Below, piece by piece: positions 18,663 through 28,082 of a stretch of 64,000 bases of DNA. The first letter of the stretch is position 1. Each line of letters begins with the position of its first letter. The notes below the pieces were generated by a model that saw only the letters and a program-made list of their open reading frames with translations, was not told the origin of the DNA and searched no databases. A program made the translations under genes and the position numbers. This DNA comes from Solibacillus sp. FSL R7-0668 (GTDB taxonomy: Bacteria; Bacillota; Bacilli; Bacillales_A; Planococcaceae), in NCBI RefSeq assembly GCF_038006205.1, contig NZ_JBBOUU010000001.1, positions 374,001-438,000 of the forward strand, written 5' to 3'.

Positions 18663-19256
18663 ATGAACATCGGTATGGAAATTAAGAAGCTGAGGACAGA
18701 GCAGGGCATCACGTTAAAGGCGTTAAGTGAAAAAAGTGAGCTGTCTGTTGGGTTTCTTTCGCAATTAGAAAGAGGGCTTACGACAATCGCGGTGGACTCA
18801 CTTGAAAAGCTGGCGACAATTTTGGATGTGCATTTAACGCATTTCTTTGATAATCCTGTAAAAAAGAAAGAGCTTGTGTTAAGAAGCTATGAGCAAGAAA
18901 TTATGGATTCCGTTGAGGGCGGCTTTATTAAATATAGCTTGAGCGCCAATTTGGAAAATAAACTGCTTGTTCCGAGACTGATTGAAATTTTACCTCAAAA
19001 GAAGGATGAAGAAATCGTCTCCTATACGCATGAGGGGGAGGAATTCGTCTATGTGCTAGAGGGAATCTTAACCGTTTACCTCAATGGGACAAGGCATGAG
19101 GTCTACCCGGGAGACAGTGTGCATATGGACTCGACGATTGCGCATAATTGGGCGAATTATACGAATAAAACCGTCAAGCTAATCGCGATTAATACACCGA
19201 ATTATATGTATCACCAACAAGGGCCGAATCGAAAAGACGTTATAGAAAGTGATTAA
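18663..19256 (+). CDS. XRE-family regulator with C-terminal cupin domain
   Basis: The 197-aa protein is a transcription factor with an N-terminal helix-turn-helix (MEIKKLRTEQGITLKALSEK then SELSVGFLSQLERGLTTIAV) and a C-terminal cupin barrel. The cupin has EFVYVLEGILTVYLNG and YPGDSVHMDSTIAHNWANYT with a probable metal-binding His. This PuuR-like layout is common for regulators of amine and amino-acid catabolic operons, where the cupin senses a small ligand. The ATG at 18663 follows GGAGGTGG; the ORF extends upstream to 18639 without a ribosome site. It is the first gene of an operon with EutH and a peptidase and probably controls it through the palindrome upstream. Confidence 0.88.
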   Translation: MNIGMEIKKLRTEQGITLKALSEKSELSVGFLSQLERGLTTIAVDSLEKLATILDVHLTHFFDNPVKKKELVLRSYEQEIMDSVEGGFIKYSLSANLENKLLVPRLIEILPQKKDEEIVSYTHEGEEFVYVLEGILTVYLNGTRHEVYPGDSVHMDSTIAHNWANYTNKTVKLIAINTPNYMYHQQGPNRKDVIESD

Positions 19257-19259
19257 GGA

Positions 19260-20342
19260 ATGGATAAATTAATTTTATATGTAATCGGTGCTTTTTTTGT
19301 AATCGGTGCGATCGATTCGATAACGGGCAATCGTCTGAAGCTGGGGGAGAAATTTGAGGAAGGCATTAAGACGATGGGTGCTTTAGGGCTTGGTATGATT
19401 GGGATTATTTCGTTAGTGCCGATTTTTACCGACTTTTTATCCGCTGTCATCATCCCCATTTGCCGTGTTTTCGGTTTAGATCCTTCGATTGTGCCGGCGC
19501 TCTTTTTAGCTGTCGATATGGGCGGCTATCAAATGGCTACGGAGCTTGCAGCAACAGAGGAAATGGGGGCCTTTGCGGGAATTATTATTGCCTCCACATT
19601 GGGTGCGACCATTAGTTTTTCCATCCCAGTTGCGCTCGGCATGCTCTCTAAAGAGGATGAAAACTATTTTTCTAAAGGGGTGCTTGTGGGCATCCTGACG
19701 ATCCCGATTGGCTGTTTTGTGGCAGGCTTATGGCAAGGAATTAATGTTTCGTTATTGGTGTTAAACCTCATTCCGATTTTCCTTTTTGCCGTAATTTTGG
19801 GGATTGGCTTATTAAAAGCGCCACAGGTTTTTATCAAAGTGTTTAATCTGTTTGGAAAGCTGATTGTTTGTTTAAGTGTTATTGGATTACTTTTACAAGG
19901 AATTGATGTCATTTTGGGCATAAAGCTTGTCGCGAATTTGGCGCCTTTAGCGGAATCGACAGAAATCGTAGCCAAGATTGCCATTGTTTTAGGGGGCGCT
20001 TATCCAATGCTTGCCTGCATTAATCGGCTGTTTACAAAGCGATTTGAGAAAATTGGTCAAAAATTTGGCATCAACGCAGTATCCGTGGCAGGCATACTGG
20101 GTGGCTTGGCGAGTAATTTATTAATTTTTGGTACCTTTAAGGACATGAATCCAAAAGGTAAGGTGGTGGCGACTGCTTTTGGTGTGAGTGGTGCCTTTGT
20201 ATTTGGGGGGCAGCTCGGGTTTGTATCTGGCGTAGCACCGGACATGATTGGTGCTTTTATCGTTGCCAAGCTAACTGCCGGAATTTTGAGTATCATACTC
20301 GCCATTTGGCTATATGACCGTGAACAAAAAACAATAGGATAA
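19260..20342 (+). CDS. EutH-like ethanolamine transporter
   Basis: This 360-aa polytopic membrane protein resembles EutH, proposed to import ethanolamine. About ten hydrophobic segments are visible. Conserved-looking parts are LYVIGAFFVIGAIDSITGNR, EEGIKTMGALGLGMIGII, FLAVDMGGYQMATELA, ASTLGATISFSIPVALGML and GFVSGVAPDMIGAFIVAKL. No ethanolamine ammonia-lyase or microcompartment gene occurs in the window, so it is an orphan eutH paired with an XRE-cupin regulator 3 bp upstream. The transported amine may therefore differ from ethanolamine. The ATG sits in GGAATGG just after the regulator stop, suggesting coupled translation. Confidence 0.8.
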   Translation: MDKLILYVIGAFFVIGAIDSITGNRLKLGEKFEEGIKTMGALGLGMIGIISLVPIFTDFLSAVIIPICRVFGLDPSIVPALFLAVDMGGYQMATELAATEEMGAFAGIIIASTLGATISFSIPVALGMLSKEDENYFSKGVLVGILTIPIGCFVAGLWQGINVSLLVLNLIPIFLFAVILGIGLLKAPQVFIKVFNLFGKLIVCLSVIGLLLQGIDVILGIKLVANLAPLAESTEIVAKIAIVLGGAYPMLACINRLFTKRFEKIGQKFGINAVSVAGILGGLASNLLIFGTFKDMNPKGKVVATAFGVSGAFVFGGQLGFVSGVAPDMIGAFIVAKLTAGILSIILAIWLYDREQKTIG

Positions 20343-20356
20343 TGGAGGAATTTGTA

Positions 20357-22135
20357 ATGACTAGTAAAGACAGAGTTGAAAAGCTAAGACAATTAATGAA
20401 GGACAATGAAATGGATGCCTACATCATCCCTAGCTATGATGCGCATCAGAGTGAATATGTAGCAGAGCATTGGAAGGGTAGACAATGGCTATCTGGCTTT
20501 ACAGGGTCTGCGGGTACGGTTGTTGTAACATTAGAGGACGCAGGATTATGGACGGACGGCAGATACTATATTCAAGCAGAACAACAGCTAGCGGGCTCAG
20601 GCATTCGTTTGTTTAAAATGACGGAACCGGGTGTGCCTTCTTATTCTCAATGGTTGGCAACGGTTTTGAAGGAAGGGGCGGTTGTCGGCTTTGATGGCAC
20701 GGTCTTTTCAACAAATATGGTGAAGAAAATGGAAGTAGATTTAAAGGCGAAGAGCATCACATTCAAAATGGAGCAGGATTTACTGGATGTGCTTTGGGAG
20801 GATCGACCAGCTATTCCAAAGGAGCCACTATTCACGCATGACATCCAGTTTGCGGGCAAATCGCGTGTAGAGAAGTTAAATGAAGTGCGCCAAGATATGA
20901 AAACAAAAGGGGCAAATTATTTTATTTTAACCTCTCTAGATGACATTGCCTGGCTGCTGAATATCCGAGGAAATGATGTGCCAAATAGTCCTGTTGTAAT
21001 CACGAATGTAATCGTCGCAGCGCAAAATTGCTATTTATTTATCGATGCGTGCAAGGTGCCGGCTGCGGTAAAAGAAGAGCTAGAGGCTGATGGAATCGAG
21101 CTAAAGGATAGCGCGGACATCCTACCATTTTTAGCCGAGCTTTCGGGTGAGGATACGGTGCTGCTGGATGCCAATCGAACAAATATCCGACTATACAATG
21201 CCATCAACAGTGAGGCCAAAAAAGTGGTGAGTGCGAACATGACGACGGCGTTAAAGGCGATCAAAAATGACGTGGAAATCAAAAATTTCAAAGCATGTGA
21301 AATAAAAGATGGTGTGGCCATGGTGAAATTTATCAAATGGCTCAAGGACGCTGTAGCGAAAGAGGCAATTACCGAGATTGCGGCAGAGGAAAAATTAGAG
21401 CAGTTTAGAAGTGAGCAAGAAGGCTTTGTTGGACCAAGCTTTGATACAATTGCCGGCTATCAGGAGCATGCTGCGTTGATGCATTATAAAGCCAATCCGG
21501 AAACTCAGCATACGCTTAAGGCGGAGGGGCTGCTGTTAATCGATTCGGGTGGTCAGTATTATGATGGCACAACTGATATTACAAGAACGTTCGTGTTAGG
21601 CGAGCTTACCGAGCGACAAAAAAGAGATTATACATTGGTGCTAAAGGGTTTTATCGCATTAAGCGCGGTGAAATTCTTACACGGGGCAACTGGTTCAAAT
21701 TTAGATGTGCTAGCAAGACAGCCGATTTGGCAGCACGGCATTGACTATAAATGTGGAACGGGCCATGGGGTAGGCTTCTTCCTGAATGTGCATGAAGGAC
21801 CACAAAGCATTCGAAATGATGTGAATACCGTTACATTAGAAAAGGGCATGATCCTGACGAACGAGCCAGGAATTTACCTCGAAGGACAATACGGCATTCG
21901 CATCGAAAACATGATGGTTGTCACACAGGCTGAAAAAACTGAGTTTGGTCAATTTATGGAATTCGAAGCGATTACTTATTGCCCGATTGATCTAGCAGGG
22001 ATCGATAAAGAGCTATTAACCAAGCAAGAAATCCAGTGGTTAAACGACTACCATCAAGAGGTATACACAAAGCTAGCTCCTTATTTAGATGAAGAGGAGC
22101 GCGTGTGGCTGCGAGGGGAGACGCAGGAGATTTAG
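20357..22135 (+). CDS. Xaa-Pro aminopeptidase (M24B family)
   Basis: The 592-aa protein is a cytosolic metallopeptidase of the M24 family that removes N-terminal residues preceding proline. It has the three-domain layout of long aminopeptidase P: two creatinase-N-like domains (starting RVEKLRQLMKDNEMDAYIIP and RVEKLNEVRQDMKTKGANYF) and a C-terminal pita-bread domain. Metal ligands appear in LLIDSGGQYYDGTTDITRTF, GTGHGVGFFLNVHEGP, LTNEPGIYLEGQYGIRIEN and the final Glu region. I start at ATG 20357, which follows ATGGAGGAATTTG; the ATG inside that stretch is unlikely. It shares the operon with the regulator and EutH, an unusual partnership. Confidence 0.9.
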   Translation: MTSKDRVEKLRQLMKDNEMDAYIIPSYDAHQSEYVAEHWKGRQWLSGFTGSAGTVVVTLEDAGLWTDGRYYIQAEQQLAGSGIRLFKMTEPGVPSYSQWLATVLKEGAVVGFDGTVFSTNMVKKMEVDLKAKSITFKMEQDLLDVLWEDRPAIPKEPLFTHDIQFAGKSRVEKLNEVRQDMKTKGANYFILTSLDDIAWLLNIRGNDVPNSPVVITNVIVAAQNCYLFIDACKVPAAVKEELEADGIELKDSADILPFLAELSGEDTVLLDANRTNIRLYNAINSEAKKVVSANMTTALKAIKNDVEIKNFKACEIKDGVAMVKFIKWLKDAVAKEAITEIAAEEKLEQFRSEQEGFVGPSFDTIAGYQEHAALMHYKANPETQHTLKAEGLLLIDSGGQYYDGTTDITRTFVLGELTERQKRDYTLVLKGFIALSAVKFLHGATGSNLDVLARQPIWQHGIDYKCGTGHGVGFFLNVHEGPQSIRNDVNTVTLEKGMILTNEPGIYLEGQYGIRIENMMVVTQAEKTEFGQFMEFEAITYCPIDLAGIDKELLTKQEIQWLNDYHQEVYTKLAPYLDEEERVWLRGETQEI

Positions 22136-22153
22136 TCTATCTTACACATAATG

Positions 22154-22200
22154 AAAACCGCTTCTACGTTGGGGGATACCAAGCGAAGAGGCGGTTTTTT
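22154..22200 (+). terminator. Rho-independent terminator
   Basis: AAAACCGCTTC pairs with GAGGCGGTTTT followed by a T-run. It ends the regulator/EutH/peptidase operon. Confidence 0.85.
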
Positions 22201-22231
22201 GTTGATTTTAAATGGGGGTGAAGGTGGTGCG

Positions 22232-23512
22232 TTAGAATAACATTAGCTGTTGACTATGTTGCTGCTCGCGTTCTCGTAAATAGTGCACAGCCCACTCGGC
22301 AATTGGTGCTGCAACGGCTTTTGCAAGGAGTACAGGTACAGCATTACCGATTTGCTTGTACTGTTTATCCAGTCGGCTGTTTTCCGATGCCGCCATATTC
22401 CCGCCATCACTGAACTGATACCAGTCAGGGAATGTTTGGATACGGGCAATTTCTTTTACAGATAATCGGCGCGGATGTAAGTCATCTTCGGCAAATGCCC
22501 ATTGATCTTTGCCTATATGCTGCATTGGTGCACCGCCGGGATGAAGAGGGGCTTGGCGACCAGACGCTTGAATCGTAAAACTTTGTTCATCCCAACGCTT
22601 TTTGCGGTTACGGGACATGTAGATGCTTGAATAGGAGCCGGTAAAGTAGGGTCCTGGATCAGCTTCCAAATCGCCTATCGCATCTTGTAGTGTGACAAAT
22701 GGCTGTAAATCCGTACCATGTGTCGGCGCGGGATAATGATAATCAAATGGTAAATCATTGCGAACCCCGACAATAAAGACACGCTCACGTAGCTGGGGCA
22801 CACCATAATCACGTGCATTGAGTAGCTTGTACTGCACACGATAGCCAGCTGCTGCGAAGTCTTCTGTGATTTGCTTAATGACCTCCCCTTTACCAAGCGT
22901 CAGCATGCCCTTTACATTTTCTGCCACGAATATTGCTGGCTTTGCTTGTGTTATGGCGCGGATGAAGTGAAGGTAGAGGAAGTTGCGCTCGTCGTCGATT
23001 AGGCGCGGGCCTCCTTCGCTATAGCCGGGGCACGGAAATCCCCCTATAATAATGTCAGATTTAGGGAAATTGCGAACCTTTCGAATATCAATTCCATGTT
23101 GGAAATGAGATTTAGGAAAGTTTAGTGCATATGTTTCGTTCGCTTCCTTAAATAAATCATTTGTATAAATCGTATGGAAAATGCTATCTTCACGCAAAGA
23201 CTCAAATGAATGTCGATCAGCGAATGCGGTCATTGCGGCTTCTTCACCTATTACAGCAGCAAGTCCGGCTAATTCAAAACCTAAATCTAAACCACCACAG
23301 CCCGAGAAAAGAGATAGTATATTAATTTTATTTTGATTGTATTGAATAGCTTCTAAATATTCAGAGTCAATGTTAGCATCAAGGAATTTACTATTTTCCT
23401 CAGCAATTTTTTGAAGTAAAACTTTTTGTATATCTTCAACCTTGTAATCAGAGGCTGGCTTAAATTTTGCTCGACCTTTTTGCTCAAGCTTAATTGTAAT
23501 TTCACTTGTCAC
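22232..23512 (-). CDS. DNA (cytosine-5) methyltransferase
   Basis: The 426-aa enzyme methylates cytosine C5 using S-adenosylmethionine. All main motifs are readable: motif I LSLFSGCGGLDLGFELAG, motif IV GGFPCPGYSEGGPRL with the catalytic Cys, motif VI VAENVKGML, motif VIII YGVPQLRERVFIVGVR, and motif X YKQIGNAVPVLLAKAV. A ~60-residue N-terminal extension precedes motif I. Length and motif wording recall GGCC methylases of the M.BspRI/M.BsuRI type, but specificity cannot be proved from the sequence. It is divergent from a 572-aa putative endonuclease. It could equally serve as the methylase (drmMII role) of the DISARM-like system next door. Confidence 0.92.
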   Translation of the reverse strand: MTSEITIKLEQKGRAKFKPASDYKVEDIQKVLLQKIAEENSKFLDANIDSEYLEAIQYNQNKINILSLFSGCGGLDLGFELAGLAAVIGEEAAMTAFADRHSFESLREDSIFHTIYTNDLFKEANETYALNFPKSHFQHGIDIRKVRNFPKSDIIIGGFPCPGYSEGGPRLIDDERNFLYLHFIRAITQAKPAIFVAENVKGMLTLGKGEVIKQITEDFAAAGYRVQYKLLNARDYGVPQLRERVFIVGVRNDLPFDYHYPAPTHGTDLQPFVTLQDAIGDLEADPGPYFTGSYSSIYMSRNRKKRWDEQSFTIQASGRQAPLHPGGAPMQHIGKDQWAFAEDDLHPRRLSVKEIARIQTFPDWYQFSDGGNMAASENSRLDKQYKQIGNAVPVLLAKAVAAPIAEWAVHYLREREQQHSQQLMLF

Positions 23513-23654
23513 GATTAAAACCTCCTATAACTTTTTTTAGTATAGCAAAGACGGCTTTAAAAGGCCAGTATTTTAAATTTGTATGATTTTAACAAAAAGT
23601 GGTAGGTTTTATTGTACTATAGAAATAAAAGAAATTTGATAAGGGTGAAAACAA
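23513..23654. promoter_or_regulatory. Divergent promoter region of the methyltransferase/572-aa gene pair
   Basis: This 142-bp spacer must drive both genes. The ribosome site for the methylase (CCTCC on the plus strand) and AAGGGTG for the endonuclease-like gene flank it. I see no obvious controller binding site. Confidence 0.35.
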
Positions 23655-25373
23655 ATGGTCTCTTTAAAATCCAAAGGGAATCTGCATGTTGCAAATGTAT
23701 ATGCGGCATTAAAGCGGTTTTTAAATAATGAAAATATTGAAAGCTATCCAACTGAGGTAAAGCAGACGGTGGATTATATAGCTAATAAATTTTTGAATAT
23801 AGAAGCTGTTCAGGTTAAATTTGATTTTCCAAAGCCGGATGAGCACCCAGATTTGACCTTATATTTAAAAGATGGAGAAGCGGTAAAAGTAAATTTGTTT
23901 TCTATTGAAGGAAAACAGAAAATTCAGCCTAAAAATATTGGAGCAAAAAGCTTTCTCGAAAAATATTTTCAATCTGAAGGGCTACAAAGTGAATTTAACC
24001 GAATCGTTGCGTATGAGTACGATCAATTTTTAACAAGTGTTATTGAAACGGTCGAAGAAGTAAATATCTATTCAAAAACGAGAGATTTAAAGGCTAAAGT
24101 TAATGTGTTATATCCAAGTTTTACGGATAAAATTAATCCTATTCGTAAAAGCTTTCTGTTTAATTTAAGGAAACAGTTGTTTGAATTATTGCAGCAAGCT
24201 CAATCAACAATGGCGGAGGGGTTTTTAAACGGTTTTAAAGAGTTGATGTTACTCGATAGTATAAACATTATAACAGATTACAAAAGTAAGAACAATTGTT
24301 CTGCTGTTGAGGAATGGAAACCTGCTGTTCAATTTAATAATGAAATTGAATTATACAAGAAGGGAAATGATACAGTAGGGATTCGTATTGGTGAAACAGC
24401 GTTAACATTACGCTTAAAATTTGAAAGTTCTCCGACATCTAGTATAAAGCTCGCAACAAGTTATGACTTGTTTCCATTAGATAATGAGCGTGTAAAAATT
24501 AACGAAGCCACGTTGAAGAAATTTAATAAACTGAAAAAGAATCCAACAACTACACATAAAACAGACCCTAATGCGATTGGAAAATGCAATGAAGCACTTG
24601 TGTATGCAAGCTTTGTGGAAAAATACCCCTCTGTGTATCAGGTAGATCCGAAAGAGTTTATTACTATGTATGAGTCATATGTGCCAAAAGTGAAGGAGCA
24701 GGCGGCTGATTACTTAATAGAATCAGCAAAGGTTACAATTGAGGAAATAGAACTTTATTTAACAAAAAAGTATACAATTTATGAATTGGAAAGCATTCAA
24801 TTAGTACCGCAAAACTATATAAAGAATCGTTTAGATACAGCCGATTTACTACTTACTTTGAATATAAATGGACGTAAAATTGATACTTATTTTTCATTAA
24901 AAGCCGTTGCAAAATTAGGGAGTCAGATTACAGTGAAAAATCCTGGCATTGGTACGATTTTAGGAGCCGACTTTTTTGCAATTGGGTCAATGTCAGATGT
25001 AGTTGACCAGGTAAAATTGCTATTTGAACAGGGTGTTGTCAATCATCAGGAAAGCTTGGAAGAAGTTTCCGTTAGACTAGGGGAACGTCTAAGTCAGGCG
25101 AATCAAGAGAAATTGAAAAAGGGTCTAACAGCACTGTTTGGAAAAGCTCCAACAGTAGTTACATTTTATGAAGCGCAGCAATGTGTCATTAAAGAACATG
25201 GCAAAATTGAATCAGAAGTGAAAGTATTCATTCAGCAACCCACACCAATTAATACAACGCTTGCTTGGAATGATGGACAGGATGAAATTAAGCTAAGGGT
25301 GAAATTTAGTGAAGGTCAGCAAAAAGGGTGGAGTTCTTTGAAGTTGGCTGGGGAGTATAGATTGCGACGATAA
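23655..25373 (+). CDS. Putative type II restriction endonuclease partner (unassigned family)
   Basis: I cannot place this 572-aa protein firmly. Two stretches could be nuclease cores. One is HPDLTLYLKDG (D66) followed by NLFSIEGK (E85-x-K87), a PD...ExK pattern. The other is D397 in TADLLLTLNIN followed by YFSLKAV (S414-x-K416), with an upstream Glu in IGKCNEALVYASF. The segment GETALTLRLKFESSPTSS near 250 recurs loosely at the C-terminus as DEIKLRVKFSEGQQKG, suggesting an internal duplication. Its divergent position beside a C5 methylase and a length close to that I recall for BsuRI (576 aa, GGCC) point to a restriction enzyme; this is inference. It may instead belong to the adjacent DISARM-like operon, from which it is 249 bp away. 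Confidence 0.5.
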   Translation: MVSLKSKGNLHVANVYAALKRFLNNENIESYPTEVKQTVDYIANKFLNIEAVQVKFDFPKPDEHPDLTLYLKDGEAVKVNLFSIEGKQKIQPKNIGAKSFLEKYFQSEGLQSEFNRIVAYEYDQFLTSVIETVEEVNIYSKTRDLKAKVNVLYPSFTDKINPIRKSFLFNLRKQLFELLQQAQSTMAEGFLNGFKELMLLDSINIITDYKSKNNCSAVEEWKPAVQFNNEIELYKKGNDTVGIRIGETALTLRLKFESSPTSSIKLATSYDLFPLDNERVKINEATLKKFNKLKKNPTTTHKTDPNAIGKCNEALVYASFVEKYPSVYQVDPKEFITMYESYVPKVKEQAADYLIESAKVTIEEIELYLTKKYTIYELESIQLVPQNYIKNRLDTADLLLTLNINGRKIDTYFSLKAVAKLGSQITVKNPGIGTILGADFFAIGSMSDVVDQVKLLFEQGVVNHQESLEEVSVRLGERLSQANQEKLKKGLTALFGKAPTVVTFYEAQQCVIKEHGKIESEVKVFIQQPTPINTTLAWNDGQDEIKLRVKFSEGQQKGWSSLKLAGEYRLRR

Positions 25374-25622
25374 GAAGCTATTGGTTTGGTAGTAGGAAAT
25401 TAATATTTAAATTCCTTTTATTTATAACTATAGTAGATTGAGACTATCTAACAAAAAGATTAAATATATAAATTGAATTTAACATTCTAACACTCAATCA
25501 GCCTTAAACTCCTAAATATCGTTAAATCACTGATTTCGTTTGTTTTTCACAATGTTAGATTCATATGTTCAATTAATATATTAAAATAGTAAGAACATTA
25601 CATAAGTCAGGAGGGGGTTTGC

Positions 25623-26579
25623 TTGTTGTTTAACTCATTTCAATATGTCCATCCAAATGGAGAGGACCTTCCATTCGAAAAATGGATGAAGTTTGGGATT
25701 GAACTCGCACAATTCTTAAAAATGCAACCCGAACCTGTGAAGCTTTATATTTCTGTTCCTTCAAGTTTACTGTTTTCATATATATTTACGTTAGGATGTA
25801 TAGATTACGATTTTCGACATCCGATAAAAGAACGCTTATTAGAAAAGTATTTATTATTAAAACCTGGGCAACGTATTTTATACAAAGTAGATGACGAATG
25901 GATTGCACATTCTGTAGAGGAAATTGGTGAACATCCGATTTCGAAAAAGCGTGCAATTGTACTTAGAGATCGATTAAAATCGATTAATTATGTACCAGAA
26001 GAGCGATGGGCGACACATATTAGTATATTCGATGAAGAAATTACAGATATCCGTAATGTGCGAAAAGTGAACAACGTTTTTAATATTTTAGAGGATGAGT
26101 TTTTAAATGCAATTTACGAGGAAGAAAAGTTACAACTTGTAATGATGCAAAATACACCAAATACATATGTTTATACAAATAAAACGGAGTGGAATGCCTA
26201 TAAAGAAACATTGAAACTACGCTATTTGGAGCAGGAAATATTATTAGATAATTTTTTCTTTGACGGTTCTTTGACAACTTTTCGGAATATTGGATTTTTA
26301 GAACATAAAGTTACTGAGAATCTACCGATTGATGCAACTATAATTCTAAATGGTAGTAGTCGTGGGATACGTAAATTGGATTTATTAAAAGATCAAAAAT
26401 GTGTGCTTATTATAGATCGACATGAATTGAAGGCGAAAGTAGAGGAATTGCAATTTAAAATTGAAAATGATTGTTTAATGGGAAAAAGCAAGGTTATTAA
26501 TAAAAATCTTATTGAATACCTAAAGGAACATAACACGTATATACCAGAAGGGGTTGAGATAATTGTCTGGATACCGTAA
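25623..26579 (+). CDS. DrmE-like protein, N-terminal part (first gene of DISARM-like operon)
   Basis: The 318-aa protein has no motif I can name with certainty. The region VKLYISVPSSLLFSYIFTLG near residue 40 resembles the N-terminal Rossmann-like segment I associate with DrmE, the class 2 DISARM protein of unknown function. KCVLIIDRHELKAKVEELQ near 260 looks like a nucleotide-fold strand-turn-helix. It starts at a TTG (the first of two tandem TTG codons) 8 nt after AGGAGG. Its stop overlaps the start of the next gene by 17 bp. Together the two products make ~820 aa, about the size expected of one DrmE, so I read them as a split DrmE. Very AT-rich. Confidence 0.5.
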   Translation: MLFNSFQYVHPNGEDLPFEKWMKFGIELAQFLKMQPEPVKLYISVPSSLLFSYIFTLGCIDYDFRHPIKERLLEKYLLLKPGQRILYKVDDEWIAHSVEEIGEHPISKKRAIVLRDRLKSINYVPEERWATHISIFDEEITDIRNVRKVNNVFNILEDEFLNAIYEEEKLQLVMMQNTPNTYVYTNKTEWNAYKETLKLRYLEQEILLDNFFFDGSLTTFRNIGFLEHKVTENLPIDATIILNGSSRGIRKLDLLKDQKCVLIIDRHELKAKVEELQFKIENDCLMGKSKVINKNLIEYLKEHNTYIPEGVEIIVWIP

Positions 26580-28071
26580 AGCTAATTTATTCTTAGTAAA
26601 TAAGCTGTTTGATACAGATAGTCATATTATGTTTGAAAAAGTAAACTATTCACTAATCGACGAACTAACGTTATATTTGAAGAATTTAAAAGTTTATGTA
26701 GACTCATATTATGCAACAGATGAGTTACTACAAGCGGAAACAAGACAATTTTTATCTATTTGTCGACGCTGTTTTGGTACTATCCGTAAATACAATATTT
26801 TTTTTCAGGCAAACGATCCCGAAATTCGTAATTTTATTAATTTTACTAGGCGTAAAGTATATAATGAGTTATTTCGAGATGTTGTTGAGCCGATTATCAA
26901 TGTTATTCGTAAATTGCGTACTATCGAAGAAAATGCTTATTTAATACATATAGAATCATTGATTGAATCACAAAAAATCGACCCACAAAGTTCTATTATT
27001 TTGATAAAAAATAAGATTCTAGACAGTGAATTACAGTTCGATACTACGTCGATTCGTGTGATGTCTGACAAAGAATTTATAGATGATGGTAGATATGTTG
27101 ATACATTAATATTTATTGGAACACCAAGCTATTTTGATAAAAAATTTAGCGAAGTTTTTTATTCTAATAAAATTTTGTTTTTAGCGTATGGGAATTTTGA
27201 AAACAAATTGCTTCCTATGACATCATTTAAAAATATTGTTCCTAAAGAACAGTTGATTAACACAATTTATCGAAAGGTAAAAATTGATCCAGGTATACAG
27301 GGTATTTCATTAAAAGAAGTTTCAAATGAATCTTCTTTGAAAGAACACGAAGAAATAATCTTGACACAGTATGAAAGCAAAGGAAATGAAAAGGGAGATC
27401 TAGTTGAAGTAAAACTAGCGGATATTTCAAATAATAATTATATTTTTTTACCAATGAGGCAAAAAGTTAATGTAATTGATCGGGATACATTAAAGATTGC
27501 ACAAGCATATGTAAAAGAAATCGAAAAAGGCGATCTTCTCTTGTTTCGTACGCAAAACGCTACGACATTCATTCGTGATATTGCGGACGAAATACTAGGA
27601 GATGAAGCACCAATTCATAGGAAGCATGTTGAAATTTGGAAACGTAAACTGCGAAAAATTGTTGAAGTAAATGGAATAGATAAAGTTTCAAGGGTTTATC
27701 GTAAAAAATATAATTTGGAAGTTGCACGCGTACACAATGTAAAATATTGGATTAGTAGCTTTGCTATTAAGCCATCATGCTTGTCAGAATTACTTGATAT
27801 TTTGCGTATTGAAGAAGATACGAAGAATGCGATTTTACAATCTACAAAGTTAATTAATAGTGCTCACATTTCTGCAGGTAGAAAGATTTCTAATAGTTTA
27901 ATGAATGAGCTTGATCAAAATTTAGAAAATATTATTGAGGAAAAAGGCTATTATACTTTCGAATCGAAGGAGTTTAAAGGTACATCATTTAATATTGAAG
28001 AAATTCAAAAACTATCGGAGAAAACTTATTTTATACCGGAGAGAGATACATTAAAAATTATAAATTCTTGA
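26563..28071 (+). CDS. DrmE-like protein, C-terminal part (second gene of DISARM-like operon)
   Basis: This 502-aa protein begins at TTG, with AGAAGGGG 8 nt upstream inside the end of the previous gene, and an in-frame TAA directly before the TTG. That makes a natural separate start more likely than a simple sequencing frameshift. Residues ~300-420 include EKGDLLLFRTQNATTFIRDI and a stretch ending YNLEVARVHNVKYWISS, which read like the C-terminal DNA-binding-like part of DrmE. Most of the protein is unassigned. It lies 11 bp before the DrmA-type helicase gene and is clearly in the same operon. Confidence 0.5.
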   Translation: MSGYRKANLFLVNKLFDTDSHIMFEKVNYSLIDELTLYLKNLKVYVDSYYATDELLQAETRQFLSICRRCFGTIRKYNIFFQANDPEIRNFINFTRRKVYNELFRDVVEPIINVIRKLRTIEENAYLIHIESLIESQKIDPQSSIILIKNKILDSELQFDTTSIRVMSDKEFIDDGRYVDTLIFIGTPSYFDKKFSEVFYSNKILFLAYGNFENKLLPMTSFKNIVPKEQLINTIYRKVKIDPGIQGISLKEVSNESSLKEHEEIILTQYESKGNEKGDLVEVKLADISNNNYIFLPMRQKVNVIDRDTLKIAQAYVKEIEKGDLLLFRTQNATTFIRDIADEILGDEAPIHRKHVEIWKRKLRKIVEVNGIDKVSRVYRKKYNLEVARVHNVKYWISSFAIKPSCLSELLDILRIEEDTKNAILQSTKLINSAHISAGRKISNSLMNELDQNLENIIEEKGYYTFESKEFKGTSFNIEEIQKLSEKTYFIPERDTLKIINS

Positions 28072-28082
28072 GGTGAGTCAAT

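Noticed and set aside
26500-26600. Sequencing frameshift as the cause of the drmE split
   Set aside because: A stop sits directly before the second TTG, a ribosome site is present and there is no homopolymer; a real gene boundary is more likely, though not proved.
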